From Bacillus sp. AFS088145 (GTDB lineage Bacteria > Bacillota > Bacilli > Bacillales > Bacillaceae_G): 64,000 nucleotides of DNA. A program made the translations under genes and the position numbers. The stretch covers positions 1 through 64,000 of the forward strand of contig NZ_NUUX01000013.1 of the NCBI RefSeq assembly GCF_002564465.1, in the 5' to 3' direction. Under the pieces are notes generated by a model. It did not search any database and was not told the DNA's origin. It saw only the letters and a list, made by a program, of their open reading frames with translations. Below, piece by piece: positions 46,432 through 53,138 of this stretch. Position 1 is the stretch's first letter. The number at the start of each line of letters is the position of its first letter.

Positions 46432-46620
46432 TTAGCGTGCTTGATTCCAAATGATCTCTTTTGATTGATCGACTGCTACCATGTTTATTAACACGTTTTG
46501 TACCTCAGTTTGATTAAACGTTGAGATCTTTTTATTAACTTCTGACATATTCGTTTCGTACCCTGTCAGCAAAATAGAAAATCCACATCCAATAACTAAA
46601 GATAAAATTAAATTCTTCAT
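46432..46620 (-). CDS. Small secreted or membrane peptide, tandem copy 2
   Basis: From ATG 46620 (AAAGGAG upstream) the product has 62 residues: KNLILSLVIGCGFSILLTG, then YETNMSEVNKKISTFNQTEV, ending IIWNQAR. An in-frame start at 46662 would add 14 residues from the leader hairpin region and is rejected. It matches copy 1 closely except in the ten residues before the end. As in copy 1, Tyr replaces the expected lipobox Cys, so the change came before the duplication or was selected in both. It is the first gene of the pair and lies in a K+ transporter region; a link is not proven. Confidence 0.6.
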   Translation of the reverse strand: MKNLILSLVIGCGFSILLTGYETNMSEVNKKISTFNQTEVQNVLINMVAVDQSKEIIWNQAR

Positions 46621-46656
46621 TTTGTATTCTCCTTTCGCGATTTTTTCATATAAAAA

Positions 46657-46679
46657 AACCATGACCTATGGTCGTGGTT
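46657..46679 (-). terminator. Terminator-like leader hairpin before small peptide copy 2
   Basis: Same stem as at 46358 (AACCATGACC/GGTCGTGGTT) followed by TTTTTTT, between the promoter at 46707-46735 and the start codon. Position and identity between copies suggest attenuation. Confidence 0.7.
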
Positions 46680-46706
46680 TGACGTTCGTTTTTAAACGTA
46701 AGACCA

Positions 46707-46735
46707 ACTCTATCATGATTAAAATCACTCGTCAA
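46707..46735 (-). promoter_or_regulatory. Promoter of the small peptide pair
   Basis: On the minus strand TTGACG, 17 bp, TAGAGT, followed by the leader hairpins. A pair of inverted 13-bp elements lies directly upstream (46759-46817). Confidence 0.55.
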
Positions 46736-46758
46736 TTGGTGTTTTTTGGAATTATTTA

Positions 46759-46817
46759 TGTAAACGATTACTTGAAATGAATGATTTTTGGTGCTCTTAT
46801 TTTGGTAATCGTTTACA
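46759..46817. promoter_or_regulatory. Exact 13-bp inverted repeat pair, CRE-like operators
   Basis: TGTAAACGATTAC (46759-46771) and its exact complement GTAATCGTTTACA (46805-46817) are 46 bp apart start to start. Each resembles a CcpA/LacI-type box. They lie upstream of the peptide promoter and downstream of the antiporter gene, and could be bound as a pair. Confidence 0.6.
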
Positions 46818-46911
46818 TTTTTCAACTTCTTTTTTTAGTATCCTTTGGTGCACCAAGAAGTAATTTCCAATAAATTTTTTGATAGTCAATCGATCATTCT
46901 ATTACATCGCA

Positions 46912-48042
46912 CTATTCATTAAAGAATATCTTCATCATTGGTGGCGTTACAAGCGTAGAAACGAGCACAACAACTAAAAGGACGGTAAATAATGACTGAT
47001 CTAATAATTTATTCTCTAGCCCTATAGAAGCAATAATTAATGCAACTTCACCTCTAGATACCATTGCTGATCCGATGCCTAGAGAATTCCTCCATGAAAA
47101 TCCAGAAATTTTAGCTCCAAGAGATGAACCAACTAATTTTGTTAGAATTGCTATAATGCTTAATACGATAATAAGGGAAATATTATCTAAAATCCCTGTA
47201 AATTTAGCAGTTACTCCAATTGAAGTGAAAAATACTGGTACAAAAAGTGAATAACTAATTGTCTCCACTTTTTCAAATACTTCGTGCTTAAATTCAGTTA
47301 CACTAATAGCTACACCTGCAATATAAGCTCCAATAATTGCAGCAACCCCAGTGTATTCTGCAAAATATGCATATAGAAAACAAATGATTAGAGCAGAAGA
47401 AATAACGGTTTCAGTAACACGTAATGTAGAAAATTTTCTAAGTATAAATGGAACAACTTTCCATCCAAGAATAATTGCAAACACAAAGAATAATACTTTT
47501 TTAAGTATTATTTTCCCCAAATTTACATCTCCACTTTCACCTGCCAAACTAAGTAAAAATGCCAACGCAATAATGACTAAAATATCATCAATTACTGCAG
47601 CACCCATGACAGTTGCCCCTTCACGGGTTTTTAATTTTTTCATTTCTTTCAACACTTGTACTGATATGCTTACGCTTGTCGCGGAAAGTAAAAGCCCCAA
47701 AAAACTAGATTGAATAGTAGTTAAATGAATAAACATTCCAATTAAATAGCCTACTCCAAATGGTACAATAATCCCTCCAATTCCAACTAAAGTCGATGCT
47801 ATTCCAGTCCGTTTAAACTCATCAATATCTGTTTCAAGTCCTGCAATAAACATTAACAGAATTACACCGATTTGACTTATTTCTTTTAATATATCTGTGT
47901 CATTAATTAATCCTAATAGAGTAGGCCCAAGTATGATTCCGATTAAAAGTTTACCAAGAACAGACGGTTGTTTTAGTCTAACACTAATGTCACCTGCAAT
48001 TTTTGAAGCGATTAAAATGATCGCAAGTTGAAAAATAAGCAT
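46912..48042 (-). CDS. CPA2 family cation:proton antiporter (NapA/GerN-like)
   Basis: The 376-residue protein has about 12-13 membrane helices and the CPA2 sequence pattern (LGKLLIGIILGPTLLG, FIAGLETDIDEF, AAVIDDILVIIAL). The adjacent aspartates in VIDD are the ion-binding pair of electrogenic antiporters. There is no KTN/TrkA domain, as in NapA and B. cereus GerN. It should exchange Na+ or K+ for H+. The ATG at 48042 lacks a well-placed ribosome site (AGGAG is about 20 nt upstream), so its start is uncertain. It lies downstream of the ktr genes on the same strand. Confidence 0.82.
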   Translation of the reverse strand: MLIFQLAIILIASKIAGDISVRLKQPSVLGKLLIGIILGPTLLGLINDTDILKEISQIGVILLMFIAGLETDIDEFKRTGIASTLVGIGGIIVPFGVGYLIGMFIHLTTIQSSFLGLLLSATSVSISVQVLKEMKKLKTREGATVMGAAVIDDILVIIALAFLLSLAGESGDVNLGKIILKKVLFFVFAIILGWKVVPFILRKFSTLRVTETVISSALIICFLYAYFAEYTGVAAIIGAYIAGVAISVTEFKHEVFEKVETISYSLFVPVFFTSIGVTAKFTGILDNISLIIVLSIIAILTKLVGSSLGAKISGFSWRNSLGIGSAMVSRGEVALIIASIGLENKLLDQSLFTVLLVVVLVSTLVTPPMMKIFFNE

Positions 48043-48310
48043 ATATTCTGTAGTAATTGACTCCTAAGCGTAATAACAACTACTACATTCACCTCCAGTT
48101 GAGTGCAATTCGAAATTTATGTAATTATTATCTTTACTTCTACTTCAAATATTCATAATGAATGAATTTATAAAGCAAAAAGAGAAGCTAAATAAATATC
48201 TAGACATTCTTATTAAATAGTAAAAAAATAAGGTAATCACTTTTTGAGGACTTAAAAGCAATTACCATAATGGTTATACGTATATTTTTTAAAATTGATT
48301 TTTTAATTAT

Positions 48311-48964
48311 TTATTCAACATTTGAAAAACGATGCAAATCCCTATTTTCTCCAATCATAACCAATACATCTCCTTCATGTATAACTTCATCAGGAGAAGG
48401 CGAGATATTAACGACTCCTTCGCTCTTAATAGCGATGACTGTTAAATTAAATTCTACTCTAATATTTAATTCCTTCAAGCTTTTCCCAACCATTTTTGAA
48501 GGTAATTTAATTTCTTCTATACTGTAATTTTGTGCGAGTTCAATAAAGTTTAAAACATTTGGTGACATTAATTGATGCGCTACACGTTCTCCCATATTCT
48601 TTTCCGGATAGATAACCCAATCAGCCCCAATTTTTTTTAACACTTCACCATGTCGCTTATTTAATGCCTTCGCAACAATTTTTTTAATTTTTAATTCACT
48701 TAAGACTAAGGTTGTTAAAATACTTGATTGCATATCATTTCCAATCGCTACTATAACTGTGTCAAAATTTCCTATTCCAATAGCCTTTAAAGCTTCATCA
48801 TTTGTAGAATCAGCTATTACTGCATGTGTAGCTATGTCTGCAAACTGATTAATTCGCTCTTCATTCATATCAATTACTAACACTTCATTACCATGTTGCA
48901 ATAGAGTATTCACAATACCTGAGCCGAATCTACCTAATCCTATAACTGCATATTGATTTTTCAT
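48311..48964 (-). CDS. Ktr K+ uptake regulatory subunit (KtrA/KtrC-type, RCK domains)
   Basis: The 217-residue protein has an RCK_N Rossmann domain (YAVIGLGRFGSGIVNTLL, then VLVIDMNEERINQF) and an RCK_C domain (about 135-215, GEGDVLVMIG-like HEGDVLVMIGENRDL). RCK_N binds ATP/ADP to gate the pore; RCK_C binds c-di-AMP in B. subtilis KtrA and KtrC, shutting uptake. It follows the pore-subunit gene by 38 bp on the same strand. I cannot choose between KtrA and KtrC by reading. Confidence 0.88.
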   Translation of the reverse strand: MKNQYAVIGLGRFGSGIVNTLLQHGNEVLVIDMNEERINQFADIATHAVIADSTNDEALKAIGIGNFDTVIVAIGNDMQSSILTTLVLSELKIKKIVAKALNKRHGEVLKKIGADWVIYPEKNMGERVAHQLMSPNVLNFIELAQNYSIEEIKLPSKMVGKSLKELNIRVEFNLTVIAIKSEGVVNISPSPDEVIHEGDVLVMIGENRDLHRFSNVE

Positions 48965-49002
48965 ATTTACATTGCTCCTATATAAAATGAATTTGGTACG
49001 AT

Positions 49003-50343
49003 TTATCCAATCATGATTTTACCTTTTGGTCGTTTAAAAGGATCCGAAGTTCTTCTTAGTGTAACAGCAAAAGCAATCGTCAATGGACCAACTCTTCCCG
49101 CAAACATTGTTAAAATGATCAGAATCCTTCCAATTGGTGTTAGATCTGGGGTCAATCCCATAGATAGTCCAACAGTTCCAAATGCAGAAGTTGCTTCAAA
49201 TAAAATCATTAAGAAGTCCTTTCCATGCTCGGTAATTGTTAATATCATGGTAACAAAGATAACAATAAGCAGACCACTTACAGTAACAGTAAGTGCCTTA
49301 TAAATAGTGTCGTACATGATACTTCTTTTAAAAAATATAACGTCTTCTTTCCCTTTAATCTGTGATCGAACGGCTCCTAATAATGTAGCGAAAGTAGTCG
49401 TTTTTATCCCTCCTCCGGTAGAACCCGGAGATGCCCCAATAAACATTAAAATGATAGTTATAAAAAGTGTGGATTGTGTTAAATCAGGTATATTGATTGT
49501 ATTGGATCCTGCCGTTCTAGGTGTTACAGATTGATACAATGATCCTAGGATTTTGCCAGTCCATGATAACGGCTGTAATGTTTTGGGATTATGCAATTCT
49601 AGGAAAAAAATCAGAACAGTCCCTAAAACTAATAAATAAATACTTGTTTTAAGAACTACTTTAGTATGTAAAGAGAGAAAGCCTGTTTCTTTGTATTCGT
49701 ATAATTCGTTCATTACGATAAAACCAATTCCACCAAGTGTAATCAATAAACAAACCACAATTGTAACAGTAGGGTCTGATACATAACCAGTTAGGCTCTT
49801 AAAGCCCCCCATTAAATCAAACCCTGCATTATTAAAATTTGAAATCGAATGAAATATTCCATAATAAATAGCCTTTTTTATTGGGAAATCAAATGCAAAA
49901 CGAACAGCTAGCAAGATTCCACCAATTAATTCAATAATAATTGTAAATATAAAGATTCTCTTTACCAATCGAACAATTCCCGCAATCGATAAATTATTCA
50001 AAGCCTCTTGTAATAATAATCGTTCTTTTAACGAGATTCGCTTACCTAAAAGAACTGCAAAAAAAGTAGCAAACGACATAAAACCTAAACCGCCTACTTG
50101 AATGAGTGATAAGATAACTAATTGTCCAAATAACGTGAACGTTGTACCAGTATCCACTACCACTAATCCAGTTACACAAGTAGCTGATGTAGAAGTGAAT
50201 AAAGCGTCCAACCAATTTAGACCTTCCCCATCCTTAGTAGCGATTGGTAGAGTTAGTAGAATACTACCTAAAACAATAATGAGAGCAAATCCAATCACTA
50301 AAACTTTTGATGGGTCTAAGGAAGGCTCCAGCTTTTTTCTCAT
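49003..50343 (-). CDS. Ktr K+ uptake membrane subunit (KtrB/KtrD-type, TrkH family)
   Basis: From ATG 50343 the protein has 446 residues, the usual size for KtrB/KtrD. It has four repeats of the membrane-pore-membrane unit with selectivity-filter motifs such as TSATCVTGLVV, SNFNNAGFDLMGG, TPRTAGSNTI and TSAFGTVGLSMG, and the GASPGSTGGGIKTTT region. An in-frame start at 50442 would add 33 odd residues and is not supported. It forms the K+ (Na+-coupled) channel that works with the RCK subunit encoded 38 bp downstream. No c-di-AMP riboswitch precedes it, unlike kimA and kdp. Confidence 0.9.
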   Translation of the reverse strand: MRKKLEPSLDPSKVLVIGFALIIVLGSILLTLPIATKDGEGLNWLDALFTSTSATCVTGLVVVDTGTTFTLFGQLVILSLIQVGGLGFMSFATFFAVLLGKRISLKERLLLQEALNNLSIAGIVRLVKRIFIFTIIIELIGGILLAVRFAFDFPIKKAIYYGIFHSISNFNNAGFDLMGGFKSLTGYVSDPTVTIVVCLLITLGGIGFIVMNELYEYKETGFLSLHTKVVLKTSIYLLVLGTVLIFFLELHNPKTLQPLSWTGKILGSLYQSVTPRTAGSNTINIPDLTQSTLFITIILMFIGASPGSTGGGIKTTTFATLLGAVRSQIKGKEDVIFFKRSIMYDTIYKALTVTVSGLLIVIFVTMILTITEHGKDFLMILFEATSAFGTVGLSMGLTPDLTPIGRILIILTMFAGRVGPLTIAFAVTLRRTSDPFKRPKGKIMIG

Positions 50344-50521
50344 AGTAGTACATCCCCTCTTTTCACCTAATTTTGTATTCAAAATTTTTTTCCCCATTTC
50401 AATATTAGCGTTCCCATTGAGGAAAAAATATAATAATAACATGTTATTTAATGAGTAAATATTTTGAGTTCAACAAGGTCATTCTAAGATTAGTTTATAA
50501 GTGCCTGTGAGGTGAAACATT

Positions 50522-51760
50522 ATGGAATCAGTTGTAATGAAGACTGTTGAACATGAATTATATATCATTACTTTTGTCTTGATTTTTGGATTATTGGCAA
50601 TTAAATTAGCTGAAAAAATAAAAATTCCTGATGTAGCTTTATTTATGATAATCGGAATATTAGTAGGTCCATCAGTATTTAATTTCATTTCACTGCCAAA
50701 TGAATCAGTGGCTAATCAGTTCATAATCGTCCTGGGTTCTGTACTAATTCTATTTGAAGGCGGTAAAGCTATTCATGTTTCCGTTTTAAAAAAAGTATGG
50801 ATTACTATCTCTCTACTATCGACTCTTGGGGTCATTATTACAGCATTAGTTGTAGCAGTTACAGCTTTTTATTTATTGAAGCTACCATTCTTATATGCAC
50901 TTTTGCTAGCATCAGTCATTGCATCTACTGACCCAGCAACTTTGATTCCAGTTTTTAAACAAGTTACGATTCATGAAAAAGTAAGACAAACTGTAGAAAG
51001 TGAATCAGCATTTAATGATGCAACGGGTTCTATTTTGGCATTTACTATACTCGGAGTCATTTTAGGACAATCGCAATTATCCATTTCAGCTAGTATTTGG
51101 AGTTTTTTTCGTGAAGCTGGGGGTGGAATATTAGTTGGAATAATCATTGGTTTCATTGGAGCATTTATTACTTCAGCACATAAATGGGCGTTTTTAAATA
51201 AGTACAGTACAATAGTTAGTCTTGTTTTAGCTATTAGCTCATATTTAACAGCAGGATTAATTCATGCTAGTGGGTTTATGGCAACTTTTACTGCTGGCCT
51301 AATTTTAGGTAATCCACAATTGTTTCGTCTTCATATTTCAGAAGAGACTCGAACAACCGATGCTCATTTTTCGGATAATGCTACATTAATTATGAGGAAG
51401 CTTATTTTTATGTTACTAGGAACCCAAGTGAATTTTCATATTTTAAGTAAATATTGGATACAAGGAGTACTGATTGTTTTAGTTTTCATGTTTATTGCTC
51501 GACCACTAACAGTACTTTTTTGCACTTTACCAGATCGAAAAGCAAATTGGTCGTGGAGTGAAATTATTTTTATGTTTTGGGTCCGTGAAACAGGAGTTAT
51601 TCCTGCAGCAATTTCCGGAATGATAATAGCAGCCGGAGTTGATTATGCAAACGAAATTACGACTGTCACTTTTATCGCAATATTAATGACTATTCTAATA
51701 CAAGCTAGTACGACGGGTTATGTAGCTAAAAAATTAGGTCTTGTTGTAGGGAAATCTTAA
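50522..51760 (+). CDS. CPA1 family cation:proton antiporter (NhaP-type)
   Basis: The 412-residue protein has about 12-13 membrane helices and the CPA1 signature: SVIASTDPATLIPVF, then ESESAFNDATGSILAF with the Asn-Asp pair, as in electroneutral NhaP exchangers. It resembles the K+/H+ type (CvrA/NhaP2) without the C-terminal TrkA_C domain. It should export K+ or Na+ in exchange for H+. ATG 50522 has AGGTGA 8 nt upstream. It is divergent from ktrB, so one intergenic region controls a K+ importer and a cation exporter. Confidence 0.85.
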   Translation: MESVVMKTVEHELYIITFVLIFGLLAIKLAEKIKIPDVALFMIIGILVGPSVFNFISLPNESVANQFIIVLGSVLILFEGGKAIHVSVLKKVWITISLLSTLGVIITALVVAVTAFYLLKLPFLYALLLASVIASTDPATLIPVFKQVTIHEKVRQTVESESAFNDATGSILAFTILGVILGQSQLSISASIWSFFREAGGGILVGIIIGFIGAFITSAHKWAFLNKYSTIVSLVLAISSYLTAGLIHASGFMATFTAGLILGNPQLFRLHISEETRTTDAHFSDNATLIMRKLIFMLLGTQVNFHILSKYWIQGVLIVLVFMFIARPLTVLFCTLPDRKANWSWSEIIFMFWVRETGVIPAAISGMIIAAGVDYANEITTVTFIAILMTILIQASTTGYVAKKLGLVVGKS

Positions 51761-51828
51761 TTAAACACAATTAAAAAATCGTGTAAATAGTGAAATTTTT
51801 GTGGGTTCAAACTTACAAATTCATTAAA

Positions 51829-51855
51829 AAAGACAACTTTTGAACGTTGTCTTTT
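51829..51855. terminator. Bidirectional terminator between antiporter and merR
   Basis: AAAGACAAC/GTTGTCTTT with A and T flanks, between convergent genes. Confidence 0.88.
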
Positions 51856-51861
51856 GTCTTT

Positions 51862-51888
51862 TTTATTTATTTATTTATTTATTTATTT
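51862..51888. repeat. TTTA microsatellite overlapping merR stop codon
   Basis: About 6.5 copies of TTTA run across the 3' end of the merR gene. Because TAA occurs in every frame of the repeat, length change would alter only the last residues. Confidence 0.85.
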
Positions 51889-52237
51889 CGATTTCATATT
51901 TAGCAATTTTCCGTTGAATTTTCTTTAAATTTTCTTTAGTTTCTTTTATTTGCTCTAAAACATTTTTTTCTTGCTGTTTCATAAGCTCTAAACGCTGATT
52001 CAATGTTTCTTCTCCACACATAGTCCAGTCAACAAATTGCTTTATTTTTTTGATTGGCATACCTGTGTTTTTTAAGCATAAGATCATTTCGATAAATTTA
52101 AGCGAATCTTCATCAAAAATTCTGTCTCCACTTTCAGTTCTTTTTAGAAAGGGTAACAATCCTTGCTTGTCATAATATCTTAATTGAGAAATTGTTAAGT
52201 TATTCAACATCGCTACTTGTCCAATTGTATATTCCAT
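51875..52237 (-). CDS. MerR family transcriptional regulator
   Basis: The 120-residue protein has a MerR-type winged helix-turn-helix (TIGQVAMLNNLTISQLRYYD, then DRIFDEDSLKFIEMILCLKN) and a C-terminal dimerising coiled coil (EKNVLEQIKETKENLKKIQR). No metal-binding Cys cluster is present; one Cys (WTMCGEE) could be a redox or electrophile sensor as in AdhR-like proteins. It is the second gene after a short-chain dehydrogenase, 12 bp downstream, and a MerR-type promoter precedes the pair (53004-53034), so it probably activates its own operon. Confidence 0.88.
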   Translation of the reverse strand: MEYTIGQVAMLNNLTISQLRYYDKQGLLPFLKRTESGDRIFDEDSLKFIEMILCLKNTGMPIKKIKQFVDWTMCGEETLNQRLELMKQQEKNVLEQIKETKENLKKIQRKIAKYEIEINK

Positions 52238-52249
52238 ATACCCTCATCC

Positions 52250-52960
52250 TTACCAAGGCATAATTCCTTTTGCATTTAGAATTTTACCATTGTAGTTTAA
52301 ATCACTTATTGCATAGTCTGTAATAATTTTAGCACCTTCTGCAGTTGTTTTACCTCCAGGTGAATTTCCGTTTAGATCAGTCGTTGTAAAACCTGGTGTA
52401 ACACCAAAAATTTCAGGTCCATTACTTCCGAATTCTTTCCCAAATGTGAGTGTTAGTGAATTATTAGCAGTTTTTGAAGAATTATAACCAAGTATATTGA
52501 TTGATGCAGTTTCTCCACGATCAAATAATGTTTGTGATGCCATATCTGTCGTAACATTAATAATTTTTCCACGTTCAGACTTTTTAACCAGTGGTAAAAA
52601 AGTTTGAATCATTTGGAACGTTCCAAAGAAATTCACTTCAAATGCTTGTCGTAAAGTTTCAAGTTTGATTTCACTTGGCAAAATATGAAAATCCGGGGCA
52701 ATTCCAGCATTATTGATTAATAGATCTAAATGATTAGTCACTTCCGAAATTTTATTTAAAGCATCCTGAATAGATTTTGTGCTAGAAACATCCACCTGAA
52801 TAAATGTAACATTTGATAAACCTAAAGCCTGCATAGCTTTAATCCCGAGATTTTCATTTCGAGCACCTAAAAATACATGGTAATTTTCTTCCGCCAACTG
52901 ACGAACTACTTCTAATCCAATCCCTTTATTAGCACCTGTTACAAAAGCAAATTTTGTCAT
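52250..52960 (-). CDS. Short-chain dehydrogenase/reductase (SDR family)
   Basis: The 236-residue protein has the SDR cofactor motif TGANKGIG near the start, NNAGIAP near residue 85 and a Tyr-x3-Lys-like site, YNSSKTANNSL, at about 160. It should reduce or oxidise a small carbonyl or alcohol with NAD(P)(H); the conserved TGANKGIGLEVVRQLA start resembles carbonyl-reductase-like members. It is controlled by a MerR-type promoter, so the substrate may be a toxic aldehyde or similar electrophile, which is inference only. Confidence 0.87.
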   Translation of the reverse strand: MTKFAFVTGANKGIGLEVVRQLAEENYHVFLGARNENLGIKAMQALGLSNVTFIQVDVSSTKSIQDALNKISEVTNHLDLLINNAGIAPDFHILPSEIKLETLRQAFEVNFFGTFQMIQTFLPLVKKSERGKIINVTTDMASQTLFDRGETASINILGYNSSKTANNSLTLTFGKEFGSNGPEIFGVTPGFTTTDLNGNSPGGKTTAEGAKIITDYAISDLNYNGKILNAKGIMPW

Positions 52961-53003
52961 TTTTAAAACCCTCCGATTTATTATTTTGTTGCTTACAAGT
53001 CAG

Positions 53004-53034
53004 AGATTACAGCCTAAACCTTAGTTTAGGTCAA
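53004..53034 (-). promoter_or_regulatory. MerR-type promoter with 19-bp spacer and palindrome
   Basis: On the minus strand TTGACC and TAATCT are separated by 19 bp, the long spacer typical of MerR-activated promoters. The spacer carries the dyad CCTAAACTAAGGTTTAGG. It lies about 45 bp upstream of the dehydrogenase start. Confidence 0.8.
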
Positions 53035-53094
53035 GGGTTTTAATATTAATTTTTTTAATTATGGTGACATTAGTCTTAAAGATTTAAATAAAAA

Positions 53095-53120
53095 AGCATG
53101 AAACTAAATCATTTCATGCT
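53095..53120 (-). terminator. Intrinsic terminator of the kdp operon
   Basis: AGCATGAAA/TTTCATGCT stem followed by a T-run on the minus strand, 19 bp after the kdpD-like stop. The same stem sequence appears in the kimA terminator. Confidence 0.88.
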
Positions 53121-53138
53121 AAAAATATAATAAAACCA

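Noticed and set aside
48043-48060. ATT as an alternative start for the CPA2 antiporter
   Set aside because: It is in frame after AGGAG but only 3 nt from it, and ATT starts are very rare; the ATG at 48042 is kept with an uncertain ribosome site.
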